Source: Gracilibacillus lacisalsi DSM 19029 (lineage in GTDB: Bacteria; Bacillota; Bacilli; Bacillales; Amphibacillaceae). From it: a stretch of 64,000 nucleotides of DNA. The translations under genes were made by a program, and so were the position numbers. The notes beneath the pieces are model-generated. The model saw only the letters and a program-made list of their open reading frames with translations, ran no database searches and was not told where the DNA came from. This document shows positions 8,757 to 17,648 of the stretch, piece by piece; the stretch's first letter is position 1; each line of letters begins with the position of its first letter. The DNA is taken from contig NZ_KB898672.1 in NCBI RefSeq assembly GCF_000377765.1, positions 46,595 to 110,594 on the forward strand. The letters are read 5' to 3'.

Positions 8757-9617
8757 TTGACTGTAAAAATTCTTGCAGATTCTGCTTGTGATCTTTCATC
8801 TGAAGATTTTCAACAATTTGACATCGAAATGTTACCATTAACTGTTCAATTGGATGGTGAAGATTACGAAGATGGAATTAGTATTTCTTCAAAAAAAGTT
8901 TACGATGCCATGAGAGAAGGCAAAGCGCCCAAAACGGCACAAGTCAGTCCTCAAGTTTTTAAAGATGCTTTCGAAAAACATGCCAAGGCAGGAAACCAGG
9001 TCTTATATTTAGCTTTTTCTTCAGAACTGTCTGGTACATATCAAGGGGCAAAATTAATGGAGCAAGAAGTGAAAGAAGCGTATCCTGATTTTGAATTACA
9101 TGTGCTTGATACGAAATGTGCATCTTTAGGATATGGACTTGTTGTGCTGAGGGCCGCAGAATTAGCTCAATCAGGTGCAAGTATGGAGGAAATACTTGAA
9201 GTAAGCAAACATCACTATGAACATATGGAGCATATTTTCACTGTCGATGACTTAGAATACTTGTACCGCGGAGGTCGTGTCAGCAAAACAGCCGCTTTTG
9301 TCGGTACATTATTAAAAGTAAAGCCTTTATTACACATGGAAGATGGTAAACTGATCCCACTAGAAAAAGTTAGAGGATCCAAAAAAGTGTTCAAACGAAT
9401 GATCGAAGTGATGGAAGAACGAGGTAAAGATCTGGACAACCAATTAGTAGCGATCAGCCATGGCGATGCATTGGATACAGCTGAACATATTGCAAGCATG
9501 ATTCGAGAAAAATGGAATGTCAAAGATATCAAAATTAACATGGTTGGTTCTGCCATCGGTGCACATTCCGGACCAGGTACGATCGCTCTCTTTTTCTTAA
9601 ATGATTCTCCGAAGTAA
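8757..9617 (+). CDS. DegV-family fatty-acid-binding protein
   Basis: A 286-residue DegV protein (YitS-like). Motifs: ILADSACDLS at the N-terminus, TAQVSPQVF near 62, SSELSGTYQ near 88, and the fatty-acid-pocket region EYLYRGGRVSK near 165 and GPGTIALFF at the end. Family members bind fatty acids, and FakB proteins deliver them to the kinase FakA; no fakA is in this window. Start is TTG at 8757 with a strong AAGGAGGGG site. Its 3' side carries a 21-bp periodic repeat and a terminator. Confidence 0.9.
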   Translation: MTVKILADSACDLSSEDFQQFDIEMLPLTVQLDGEDYEDGISISSKKVYDAMREGKAPKTAQVSPQVFKDAFEKHAKAGNQVLYLAFSSELSGTYQGAKLMEQEVKEAYPDFELHVLDTKCASLGYGLVVLRAAELAQSGASMEEILEVSKHHYEHMEHIFTVDDLEYLYRGGRVSKTAAFVGTLLKVKPLLHMEDGKLIPLEKVRGSKKVFKRMIEVMEERGKDLDNQLVAISHGDALDTAEHIASMIREKWNVKDIKINMVGSAIGAHSGPGTIALFFLNDSPK

Positions 9618-9660
9618 AGTTAGACTGTTCCAAGTAGGAGTTTTGCGATCGAGTTAATAT

Positions 9661-9782
9661 CGTCATTGGACACTTTTTTGGGGTTATTGGACACTTTGGA
9701 CGATTTACTGGACACTTTTCGGATTTTACTGGACACTTTCACGGATTTATTGGACACTTTTCATCATTTACTGGACACTCTC
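9661..9782. repeat. six-copy tandem repeat with exact 21-bp period
   Basis: The octamer TGGACACT starts at 9667, 9688, 9709, 9730, 9751 and 9772, exactly 21 bp apart each time. The intervening 13 nt are similar but not identical (TTTACTGGACACTTTTC type). It lies between degV and the terminator at 9783. As 21 is seven codons, one frame reads as LLDTxxx heptads, but that ORF runs through the terminator and is not taken as a gene. Confidence 0.85.
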
Positions 9783-9815
9783 AAAAAAATCCCTGCACAC
9801 GCAGGGATTTTTTTA
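9783..9815 (+). terminator. intrinsic terminator downstream of degV and the tandem repeat
   Basis: AAAAAAATCCCTGC / GCAGGGATTTTTTT stem with loop ACAC; ends degV transcription after the repeat tract. Confidence 0.88.
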
Positions 9816-9873
9816 CGTATGTTGCCCTGCTTTTTTGCCATACTAGGAGAAAAAGCTTCTAGGAGTGTCCGAA

Positions 9874-10734
9874 ATGTCAGCAAATCAGCAAAAACAAGTA
9901 TTACCGAAGCAGCATCAAGATCGACAGCCTGGTTTCGAGTATAAGATGACACCTCTTCCTGTCAGTGTAAATGAAAATTATCAAGGTAGTAATAAATTAA
10001 AAGATAAAGTTGCGATCATTTCTGGTGGGGACAGCGGTATTGGTCGTTCTGTTGCGATTCATTTTGCCAAAGAAGGAGCAGATATCGCCATCATCTATTT
10101 TGACGAAGATCAAGATGCCAACGATACCAAGAAAATGGTGGAACAAGAAGGTAAAGCATGTAGTCTATTTCGCGGAGATATTTCGCATAGTGAGTTTAGT
10201 AAAGATGTCGTGAAAAAAGTAATCGATGAATATGGAAAAATTGATATTGTGGTGAATAATGCTGCGGTTCAATATCCACAGCAGGATTTTCTCCAAATTA
10301 CTGACGATCAATTAGAAAAAACATTTCGAACAAACATTTTTGGTTATTTTTATCTCACAAGAGCAGCCCTCCCTCATTTAAAGCAGGGTAGTGCAATCAT
10401 TAATACTTCTTCGATTACCGCTTTCCAAGGTAATGAAAGTCTGATTGATTACTCCAGTACCAAGGGAGCCATTACGACATTTACGAAATCTCTGGCAAAA
10501 TCACTAGTCTCTCAAGGAATTCGCGTCAACAGTGTTGCGCCTGGACCAATCTGGACACCACTGATTCCAGCTAGTTTTGATGAGAATCAAGTTGCCACCT
10601 TTGGCTCTGATACAGAAATGGGACGACCTGGTGAATCATCAGAAGTTGCACCAGCATATATATACCTTGCAAGTAATGATGCTAGTTATGTAACAGGTCA
10701 AACCATTCATGTTAATGGTGGAAAAATCATTTAA
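9874..10734 (+). CDS. short-chain dehydrogenase/reductase (YhdF/YhxC-like)
   Basis: A 286-residue SDR of the long-N-terminus type seen in stress-related oxidoreductases. NAD(P)-binding glycine motif SGGDSGIGRSVA near residue 48, NNAAVQY near 128, catalytic Ser-Tyr-Lys in NTSSITAF and DYSSTKGA (about 175-195), and the C-terminal TGQTIHVNGG. ATG at 9874 is chosen over a GTG at 9865 because AGGAG is at 9861-9865. Substrate unknown. Its end overlaps the convergent dinB-type gene by 8 bp. Confidence 0.88.
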   Translation: MSANQQKQVLPKQHQDRQPGFEYKMTPLPVSVNENYQGSNKLKDKVAIISGGDSGIGRSVAIHFAKEGADIAIIYFDEDQDANDTKKMVEQEGKACSLFRGDISHSEFSKDVVKKVIDEYGKIDIVVNNAAVQYPQQDFLQITDDQLEKTFRTNIFGYFYLTRAALPHLKQGSAIINTSSITAFQGNESLIDYSSTKGAITTFTKSLAKSLVSQGIRVNSVAPGPIWTPLIPASFDENQVATFGSDTEMGRPGESSEVAPAYIYLASNDASYVTGQTIHVNGGKII

Positions 10735-11230
10735 AAAGAAAAAACACATAGTCTGTTGGTACTCCCCGTTCACCCTGTTGATGAAGCATCGCCGTTAGAT
10801 TGCCACGATGATATGTCCCATGATTAACGACATGATGCACTAAATCAACAAGGGTGAACTCACATACTCCATGTTGTGGATGCTCTGTAGTGATCGAATG
10901 TTCAGAATTCTTATGGATATTGAAAAAATCATAATACTCTGTTGAAAGTTGATCATACAGATCTTCTAGCTCAACAATGGAAGCTTGTGAAGCTTTAAAT
11001 TTTCGATGTTCCACTTTTTTAATGATGGTATGAAAGTTACTTCCCTTCATTACCTCTAGCCAAGTTATATCAGTAGCATAAAGATGAGTCAACACTTCAG
11101 ATATGGAAGAAAAAACACTTTTAACTTTGCCGTTTAAAATTTCATTTGGTAACTGCTTTAAATGTTCGAATATTTTTTTATTCGCCCAAACGTGATAATT
11201 ATACATTTTTATTACCTGACTATTTGTCAT
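10727..11230 (-). CDS. DinB-family protein
   Basis: A 167-residue four-helix DinB/YfiT-like protein. The probable metal-binding histidines are in LTHLYATD (near residue 48) and in VHHVVNHGTYHRGN (near 132-145). The family is often thiol- or metal-dependent transferase in function; no specific activity can be assigned. Ribosome site AAGGAGTG before ATG. Nineteen nt downstream of the zinc-ribbon gene on the same strand, so probably co-transcribed. Confidence 0.85.
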   Translation of the reverse strand: MTNSQVIKMYNYHVWANKKIFEHLKQLPNEILNGKVKSVFSSISEVLTHLYATDITWLEVMKGSNFHTIIKKVEHRKFKASQASIVELEDLYDQLSTEYYDFFNIHKNSEHSITTEHPQHGVCEFTLVDLVHHVVNHGTYHRGNLTAMLHQQGERGVPTDYVFFLFK

Positions 11231-11248
11231 TTGATCACTCCTTTTAAA

Positions 11249-11452
11249 TCAATAGATGGTACCTTTAAATTTCTCCGGTTTTTTCACATAACCTTCAATA
11301 ATATAGCCACAATGTGTACAAATTATATACTCAACATCAGAACCAAAGCTCATTTTATTTACAGGTTGCATTACTGCATATCCACTATGCTTACCAAGCC
11401 CCAATTCCGTTTCCCCACATTTCGGGCACGCTGATACTCCTTGATACTGCAT
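11249..11452 (-). CDS. small zinc-ribbon protein
   Basis: A 67-residue protein with two CxxC knuckles, CPKCG (about 9-13) and CTHCG (about 45-49), the signature of a zinc ribbon. The linker MSFGSDVEYI lies between them. No other domain. Such stand-alone ribbons are common in Bacillales with unknown role. The ribosome site before the ATG is weak. The 248 nt upstream to the MATE gene are AT-rich with no recognised feature. Confidence 0.7.
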   Translation of the reverse strand: MQYQGVSACPKCGETELGLGKHSGYAVMQPVNKMSFGSDVEYIICTHCGYIIEGYVKKPEKFKGTIY

Positions 11453-11700
11453 CCAACAACAACTCCTCTACTTTAACAGATTATGCTAGAATTACGTTTC
11501 AAAAGCTATTTGTGTTTCACTAATTTTTCATAGCAACAAAGACTGCCAGCCAATCATTACTGCAAACACTATACGATTATATGCTTGATGGCATCAATCT
11601 TTAAATTTTTCACCAAATAATAAAGATTAAACCGTTTCCTTTTTTTATTTTTTAGTGTAAAGTAATATTCTTACAACAAAAATGATTTGGAAGAAGGAAC

Positions 11701-13068
11701 ATGATGAAACAAACTGAGACTAAAAAATTAAGTTTATTTGCTTTAACATGGCCTATTTTCATTGAAATTCTATTACACATGTTGATGGGCAATGCCGATA
11801 CGTTGATGTTAAGTCAATACTCCGACCATTCGGTTGCTGCGGTCGGTGTATCCAATCAAGTGTTATCGGTTGTGATTGTGATGTTTGGTTTTGTTGCCGC
11901 AGGGGCATCGATACTCGTTGCACAAAATCTCGGGGCAGAACAGTCAAAAACAGCTGGAAAGATTGCTGTAACATCGATTAGTTTAAATTTATGGTTTTCA
12001 TTAGCATTAAGTCTCATTTTATTTATTTTCAGTGACTTTATTTTACGTTTGATGGATTTGCCTGCAGAATTAATGAATGAAGCTTCTACTTATATGAACA
12101 TCGTCGGCGGATTTATTTTCGTTCAAGCACTGATCATGACAGTATCAGCTATTTTACGAAGCTATGGCTTTACCAAGGATACCATGTTTGTCACGATTGG
12201 CATGAATATTGTAAATGTGATTGGTAACTTTTTTGTTATTTTCGGTCCGTTTGGATTTCCAATACTTGGTGTCGAAGGGGTTGCCTATGTCACCATGCTT
12301 AGTCGATTTATTGGATTTGTTATCTTATTATTTATCTTAGCATGGCGCAGTGAACGGCAGCTTCCGTTCCAATCTTTTTTCCATTATGAAAAGAGCCACG
12401 TGAAAGACCTATTACAAATTGGCATACCATCTGCAGGGGAACAGTTATCCTATAATGCAAGTCAGATGGCAATCACCTATTTTATTGCTCAGATGGGGAC
12501 TATCGCAATTACAACGAAAGTATATGTGCAGAACTTAATGATGTTTATTCTCCTGTTCTCCATCGCCATTGGGCAAGGTTCACAAATTCTGATCGGTCAC
12601 ATGATCGGAGCAGGAGATATGGAAAGTGCCTATAGACGTGGTATTAAAAGCTTGAAGATAGCGATTGTTATCAGTACTTTAATGGCAATTCTTTTCTATA
12701 GTTTCAGTTCGACATTACTTGGTATTTTCACAACTGACGCTACTATTATTGAAAAAGGGATGTTCCTTTTACTCATTACGATTATTCTTGAACCTGGTCG
12801 GGCATTTAACCTTGTAGTTATTAACTCACTGAGAGCTGTTGGAGACGTCAAGTTTCCTGTTGTGATTGGGATTGCCTCGATGTGGGGTGTCAGTGTTACC
12901 TTTGCGTGGTTTTTTGGAATCTTTTTAGATTTAGGATTAGTAGGTGTCTGGATAGCTTTTATTGCCGATGAATGGCTAAGAGGTGTCTTAATGCTAAGAA
13001 GATGGCGTTCAAGAACTTGGATGAAGAAAGCATTTGTCAAAAAAGATACAGAAGCTGTGGCGGAATAA
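11701..13068 (+). CDS. MATE-family multidrug efflux transporter
   Basis: A 455-residue polytopic protein with twelve predicted helices in two homologous halves; LFALTWPIFIEILLHMLMG opens helix 1 and GIPSAGEQLSYN opens the second half. MATE proteins export cationic drugs or metabolites using sodium or proton gradients. AGAAGGAAC precedes ATG. It converges on the riboswitch-controlled operon and could export its product, but it is on the opposite strand with its own terminator, so this link is only a possibility. Confidence 0.9.
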   Translation: MMKQTETKKLSLFALTWPIFIEILLHMLMGNADTLMLSQYSDHSVAAVGVSNQVLSVVIVMFGFVAAGASILVAQNLGAEQSKTAGKIAVTSISLNLWFSLALSLILFIFSDFILRLMDLPAELMNEASTYMNIVGGFIFVQALIMTVSAILRSYGFTKDTMFVTIGMNIVNVIGNFFVIFGPFGFPILGVEGVAYVTMLSRFIGFVILLFILAWRSERQLPFQSFFHYEKSHVKDLLQIGIPSAGEQLSYNASQMAITYFIAQMGTIAITTKVYVQNLMMFILLFSIAIGQGSQILIGHMIGAGDMESAYRRGIKSLKIAIVISTLMAILFYSFSSTLLGIFTTDATIIEKGMFLLLITIILEPGRAFNLVVINSLRAVGDVKFPVVIGIASMWGVSVTFAWFFGIFLDLGLVGVWIAFIADEWLRGVLMLRRWRSRTWMKKAFVKKDTEAVAE

Positions 13069-13102
13069 AGAATGTTCACTTTTTACTCTAAATGAATAAG
13101 TC

Positions 13103-13143
13103 AAATAGCATACCAATCACTATGCTTGGTATGCTATTTTTGC
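13103..13143. terminator. bidirectional intrinsic terminator between MATE gene and operon 1
   Basis: AAATAGCATACCAA / TTGGTATGCTATTTTT stem; T-run on the plus side and A-run on the minus side. It should end both the MATE transcript and the long minus-strand operon. Confidence 0.85.
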
Positions 13144-13181
13144 ACTAAAGCAGCTTAATTAATTTAGCTTAAGCTCATTTT

Positions 13182-14012
13182 TCATAATATAGGAGAATTA
13201 TAGCTAGCTATCTCTGTTTTTTCTCTATTAACCTTCATTATAACCATTGTAATATCATCCTTTTGTGGAAGACCTTTTGTAAAAGATTCCAGGGAATGAG
13301 TAACTACATTCTCTAGTTCATTAATATCTAAATCTACGTTTTCGATTAACATTTTCTCTAACCTCTCGGTGCGGTACATGTCTCCATTTTCATTTTGCGC
13401 TTCTGTTATCCCATCTGTATAGAAAAATAACAAATCCTCTTCTTCTATTTTAACTGTGTTTTGATTATACACTACGTCTGGGAGTCCACCTAACATAACT
13501 CCCTTAGCAACTGGAATGTCTACCAGTTGTTGGCTAGAGTGAACAACTAGTGGTAAGCCATGACCTGCACTGGCATAACTTAGTTCCTGCTTTTCAGGAT
13601 CCCAATCAGCACATAAAACCGTGACAAATGATCCTAAAACGCGCAAGTCTTCATATATAGCATTATTCATCGCAGTCAGTGTATCTGCAGGCCCCTTCGT
13701 AGTTTCGGCAGCACTTCGAAAGGCACCTCTCGTTAAGATCATTAGCATTGCTGCTGGAATTCCCTTCCCCATCACATCACCGATTACAATTCTTAATTTT
13801 CCATTTGGTAATAGGTAAAAATCATAATAATCACCACCAATTAATCTTGCTGGAATTGATATACCTGATACCGTTCCATTCTTAATAGCAGGTTCATTTC
13901 CATTCAGTAGTTTCATTTGTATGTTACGTGCTAATTTAATCTCTCTTTCTAATGTTCTATCTAGTTCTCCATTAGATGCTTCTTTTTCTATAGATATTTC
14001 TCTTCTAAACAA
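13182..14012 (-). CDS. PP2C/SpoIIE-type serine phosphatase (RsbU-like), operon 1
   Basis: About 276 residues: a short helical linker EREIKLARNIQMKLL followed by a complete PP2C-type SpoIIE domain. Metal-binding signatures are all present: GGDYYDF, GDVMGKGIPAAM, FYTDGITEAQ and KDDITMV. The family dephosphorylates phospho-serine on STAS anti-anti-sigma proteins, so the adjacent STAS protein is the obvious substrate. Start taken as TTG 14012, because AGGTGG is placed for it; GTG 14021 is the alternative and overlaps the STAS stop. Last gene of the riboswitch operon. It shares long identical blocks with the phosphatase at 29374-30165. It has no fused sensor; the HAMP receptor two genes upstream may supply input. 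Confidence 0.92.
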   Translation of the reverse strand: MFRREISIEKEASNGELDRTLEREIKLARNIQMKLLNGNEPAIKNGTVSGISIPARLIGGDYYDFYLLPNGKLRIVIGDVMGKGIPAAMLMILTRGAFRSAAETTKGPADTLTAMNNAIYEDLRVLGSFVTVLCADWDPEKQELSYASAGHGLPLVVHSSQQLVDIPVAKGVMLGGLPDVVYNQNTVKIEEEDLLFFYTDGITEAQNENGDMYRTERLEKMLIENVDLDINELENVVTHSLESFTKGLPQKDDITMVIMKVNREKTEIASYNSPIL

Positions 14013-14013
14013 T

Positions 14014-14340
14014 TTAACCACCTACCTCAAGGAGCGATTTCATTACTTGAAAAACTCCTAAAGTTTCAAATAATTCCTCTATCTCATTATTCATCCCATC
14101 TAGCTTAACTTTAAAATTTTTATTTTTTGCTTCATGAACTAAGTTAATAATAGCTCCTATTCCTGTTGAATCGATAAATTCTAGCCTCTCAAAATTAACG
14201 ATCACCAATTTGGAACTAACTTCTATTTCTTGAATTTTTTTAATGAATGGGTCCATTGTAGAATAATCTAAAACCCCACTAACGTACAAAGTACAAACAT
14301 TTCCCTCTGATTTTTTATATACTTCCAATGTATCATACAT
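14014..14340 (-). CDS. STAS anti-sigma-factor antagonist, operon 1
   Basis: A 108-residue single STAS domain. The phosphorylatable serine is in FIDSTGIGAI near residue 56-60. SpoIIAA/RsbV-type proteins bind and neutralise an anti-sigma or switch kinase when dephosphorylated. In the same operon lie a GHKL ATPase (18692-19600) that could phosphorylate it and a PP2C phosphatase that could reverse this. Overlap or near-overlap with the phosphatase start suggests translational coupling. Whether the final target is a sigma factor is not visible here. Confidence 0.92.
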   Translation of the reverse strand: MYDTLEVYKKSEGNVCTLYVSGVLDYSTMDPFIKKIQEIEVSSKLVIVNFERLEFIDSTGIGAIINLVHEAKNKNFKVKLDGMNNEIEELFETLGVFQVMKSLLEVGG

Positions 14341-14351
14341 AACATGGCCTC

Positions 14352-15956
14352 CTATTCGAAATCATCCTTGTAATCCAATGTAAACTGCTCTAAATTTTCC
14401 AATAGTTTCTTCGAAATTTCAGATAAAGATTCTGATTGACTGTGCAGTGATTTTAATAAGTCTGATAAAGTAATCGTAATTTCCGTTGTTGTAATGGAAC
14501 TATGCTTTAATACTTCACGAAGATGCTTAATATTAGCCACTGTCTCTTGATCCTCGATCTTTTCATCCAACATTTTTTTCTCAATTTGATCAAGGAGATA
14601 ATTCATCTCACCCAATCGCTCTCTCGTTTCAGTCGTAGTAGCCATAGACATTGTATATACTTTATCGACAGAATTATTCGCTTCAGACTCAAGTAAATAA
14701 GCATGTTTCTCAGTTTGAATCGCTTGATCACTAGTTTCGGAAAGTACACGATTTAGTGAATTAGCTAGCTTATTGGTGCTGTTTGATAGACTTTCTAACT
14801 CACTTTTGTCTTTTACAGAACTTTGAACCGTAAAGTCTCCTTGTTCCATTTGAAGAATTTGACCAATTATTTTTTGAATATTTTTATAAATATTATTAAA
14901 GAATCGTGTTGTAAAGAAAAGTACAATAACCAAAGCTAAAATACTAATTCCAATTAGTATAAATAATTGCTTATACATAGGAGCTTTCATTTTTTCGTAG
15001 TCTAATGCAACATAGAGTACTTTGTTATCTTCAATCGGTATAAATGATTTATAGATTTTTTCACCATTATAATTTTCGACATAATTTGCACTTGATGGAT
15101 GATCAATCATACTAATTAGTAAATCAGTATCTTGAACATCCTCAAATTTAAATTGACCATTTACCACTTTTGACAATGGAGCGTAGACACTTTCGGTAAG
15201 TGACGGATCAGCATATACACGTGGATCTAATAGCGCTATTTCCTTAGCAAAATCGTTGGAGCTAGTTACTTGCTCAATCCATGTTTCCGTACCTACTTTT
15301 TCAGTAAATTGGTAGACTTCATTCGCTTCAATATAAGGATTTATCAGGTAATCCGTACCAAGGACGTAATAGTAAGCATATTTAAAAAATTCGGGTTTTT
15401 GATCATCAGATGTTGATTCTGTAATATAAAGAATGGCAACATTTTCAGTAATATAACTGACAGAATATCTTAATTCATCGGTAATTTCCCCATCCATAAA
15501 TTTCAACAATGCTTCCGAAGCTTGTGGATTAAAATCTCCAATTTCAAATCCAATCTCATTAGGGTTTGTAGATTTCCGGCCTACAAAATCATTTTCCAAT
15601 CTCTGAAATAGTGTGATACCACTAATGCCTAATGCTTCTCGATATTTTTCTAATTCATTATTATTAATTTCAGACAATTCCCTGCCATATAGCTGATCAG
15701 CTATATATTTTGCATATGATTCCAACTTTAAATCTATTTGATGTTCTATTTCTAGAGATGCTAATTCAGTTTCCTTAACTCCTTGCTGGATGGAAGTAGA
15801 GATTGATTTAGCCTCTCGCTCTATTTGTTTCTCGATATTATCAACCATAATGAATGCTTGGACACTAGCAGAAGCTAATGCAACAATCCCCATAAACAAT
15901 AATATAGTTATGGTGAATTTCTTTAACAACGATTTGTTTTTTGTTTCATTTTTCAT
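14352..15956 (-). CDS. membrane receptor with HAMP and coiled coil but no output domain
   Basis: A 534-residue protein: TM1 at about 15-37, a large extracytoplasmic region (about 38-335), TM2 at about 336-356, a HAMP-like segment (about 357-410, with QMEQGDFTV), then a coiled-coil tail to the end. There is no histidine kinase, GGDEF, PP2C or methyl-accepting signalling hairpin. The plan is that of a chemoreceptor-type sensor cut after HAMP. Its genes downstream encode STAS and PP2C, so it may act by direct contact with the stand-alone phosphatase, replacing the sensor that is fused in RsbP/RsbU-type proteins; this is inference. Start overlaps the ligase stop (ATGA-type). Confidence 0.82.
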   Translation of the reverse strand: MKNETKNKSLLKKFTITILLFMGIVALASASVQAFIMVDNIEKQIEREAKSISTSIQQGVKETELASLEIEHQIDLKLESYAKYIADQLYGRELSEINNNELEKYREALGISGITLFQRLENDFVGRKSTNPNEIGFEIGDFNPQASEALLKFMDGEITDELRYSVSYITENVAILYITESTSDDQKPEFFKYAYYYVLGTDYLINPYIEANEVYQFTEKVGTETWIEQVTSSNDFAKEIALLDPRVYADPSLTESVYAPLSKVVNGQFKFEDVQDTDLLISMIDHPSSANYVENYNGEKIYKSFIPIEDNKVLYVALDYEKMKAPMYKQLFILIGISILALVIVLFFTTRFFNNIYKNIQKIIGQILQMEQGDFTVQSSVKDKSELESLSNSTNKLANSLNRVLSETSDQAIQTEKHAYLLESEANNSVDKVYTMSMATTTETRERLGEMNYLLDQIEKKMLDEKIEDQETVANIKHLREVLKHSSITTTEITITLSDLLKSLHSQSESLSEISKKLLENLEQFTLDYKDDFE

Positions 15957-17407
15957 TCGCTCTCACCTTGAAGTAATTTTCTTAATGTTGTTTTATCAGC
16001 TTTACCGGAAACAACTGGTAGATCATCAATTATCTTAATATGATCTGGCACCTTAAACCTAGCTAACTTATTGGTGCAATGTTGGTATAAACCATTACCA
16101 TCTATTTCCTCTTGTAAAACAACAAATGCAACTATTTCTTCTCCATATACTTCATGATTGGAACCAACAACTGCTACCTGCCTCACTGCTGAATGTTCTA
16201 ACAAACACTCTTCTATTTCATATGGGATTACTTGTTGTCCACCCTTTTTAATCATGTCTTTTTTTCTACCTATAATAACCAGCTTGCCGTCCGCTGTTTC
16301 ACGTACTAAATCTCCAGTCAGTAACCATCTATCCTCTGTTAAAACCTCTTTTGTAAGATCCGGTCTGTTGTAATATCCTGAAAACACAGTAAGAGACTTA
16401 ATTACAAATTCTCCATCCTCTATTTTATAATCTATTTCATTTACAACCTGCCATTCTAGTCCTTCTCGAACATTACATGTCATAATGCCTCCGCCTTCTG
16501 TAATACCATATATACCGATGAAATCTGTATCACTCATAAGCGGGTATAAATCATGTTCACCTTCAGATACCATTTCTCCTGCTAAAAAACACTCCTTAAT
16601 ATTTTGAAAGACTTCTGGTTGCAAGTGTTGAGTAAGTTTATACATCCCCCGCAAAATGGACGGTGTGGTTACTAGTTTATTAGCTGAGATTCTATGCATA
16701 AAATCGACAATTTTAGGAAAGTCAAACATATCAGGTACACCTACTCTAAATCCATAACGCATTCCGCTAAGTATACTTACCATACCAAATCCCACTGTTT
16801 GCGGCGGAATACTTACAACACTACTTCCTTCTTGCCTATTTAACATCCCAGAAATAACTTCTATATTTTTAAATAAAGCTTCTTGACTCAACATTACTCC
16901 CTTTGGCATTCCCGTACTACCTGAAGTGAATAACATAAAATGTTGTTTAAACTCATCTAGCTGTGTGGGTTTACCGGTCCAATCCTTCGCATCCCAATTG
17001 AAGCAGTCTTCAGATTCAAAAACAGTACATTTCACACTATTGTCTTCGATCCAATTGTTAATGATATTTAAAAACGAAACCCCTATTAATTCTTTAACCG
17101 TAAAAATCAGATGCGGTTTTGCACTAGTTAAAACGGCTGTTAAATCCGATTCTTTATATAACGGGTTCAATGGCACTACTGTCCCCCCAGCAGAATTAAT
17201 CGCAAAAATTAATGCAAAGTAAGAAAGTGGATGAGGTGATAAAATAGCAACTCTTTTTCCCTTAAGATCACCATAATCTTTTAATAGATTAATATATTCA
17301 TTGGACAGTTGAAGTAAATCTTTATTGGTGTAATCGTTCTTAAAAGTACTGATAGATATATTGTCAGCGTATTTTTCATTTAAAATAAAATTCATTAGTG
17401 ACGTCAT
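15953..17407 (-). CDS. AMP-forming acyl/aryl ligase (ANL superfamily)
   Basis: About 484 residues. Core ANL motifs: P-loop FTSGSTGMPKGV near residue 160, IYGITEGGG near 300, LTGDLV near 385, the hinge/A8 region GRKKDMIKKGG near 400, and the A10 lysine in VSGKADKTTLR near the C-terminus. Family members adenylate a carboxylate and load it on CoA or a carrier protein. The ACP gene ends 4 nt before this ATG, so loading of that ACP is the natural reading; the carboxylate substrate is unknown. ATG 17407 is chosen because the GGGGGT site in the end of the ACP gene is spaced for it. Confidence 0.9.
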   Translation of the reverse strand: MTSLMNFILNEKYADNISISTFKNDYTNKDLLQLSNEYINLLKDYGDLKGKRVAILSPHPLSYFALIFAINSAGGTVVPLNPLYKESDLTAVLTSAKPHLIFTVKELIGVSFLNIINNWIEDNSVKCTVFESEDCFNWDAKDWTGKPTQLDEFKQHFMLFTSGSTGMPKGVMLSQEALFKNIEVISGMLNRQEGSSVVSIPPQTVGFGMVSILSGMRYGFRVGVPDMFDFPKIVDFMHRISANKLVTTPSILRGMYKLTQHLQPEVFQNIKECFLAGEMVSEGEHDLYPLMSDTDFIGIYGITEGGGIMTCNVREGLEWQVVNEIDYKIEDGEFVIKSLTVFSGYYNRPDLTKEVLTEDRWLLTGDLVRETADGKLVIIGRKKDMIKKGGQQVIPYEIEECLLEHSAVRQVAVVGSNHEVYGEEIVAFVVLQEEIDGNGLYQHCTNKLARFKVPDHIKIIDDLPVVSGKADKTTLRKLLQGESE

Positions 17408-17411
17408 CTTG

Positions 17412-17639
17412 TTAACCCCCAATAATTGTTTGATATAATTTTTTTGGTGTGGCGAATGATTCTGAATCAGTAATATTAGTTAGACTTATTTCTGTTTTGT
17501 CTCTTAAACCCACTATGACATTGACCATTTGTAGAGAATCTATTCCAAGATCGTTTCGAAAAGATACATCATCAGTAATATCTTCAATCGGAACATGGCA
17601 TACTTCTGATAAATATTTTTTGAATTCACTATAAGTCAT
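17412..17639 (-). CDS. stand-alone acyl carrier protein
   Basis: A 75-residue PP-binding protein. The 4'-phosphopantetheine attachment serine is in NDLGIDSLQMVN near residue 34-35. Predicted four-helix carrier, no fusion. It sits between the hydrolase and the ligase genes and is not next to fab genes, so it is probably dedicated to this pathway rather than to fatty acid synthesis. No ketosynthase or condensation domain is in the operon. Confidence 0.93.
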   Translation of the reverse strand: MTYSEFKKYLSEVCHVPIEDITDDVSFRNDLGIDSLQMVNVIVGLRDKTEISLTNITDSESFATPKKLYQTIIGG

Positions 17640-17648
17640 TTTCCCTTA

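Noticed and set aside
9661..9782. Tandem array as a CRISPR
   Set aside because: The repeat core is 8 bp, spacers are 13 nt and similar to each other, and there are no cas genes.
9666..9944. 92-residue ORF with LLDT heptads
   Set aside because: It runs through the 21-bp repeat, a strong terminator and into the start of the SDR gene in another frame, and has no ribosome site.
12696..13079. 127-residue minus-strand ORF inside the MATE gene
   Set aside because: Antisense of a conserved transporter; no independent evidence.
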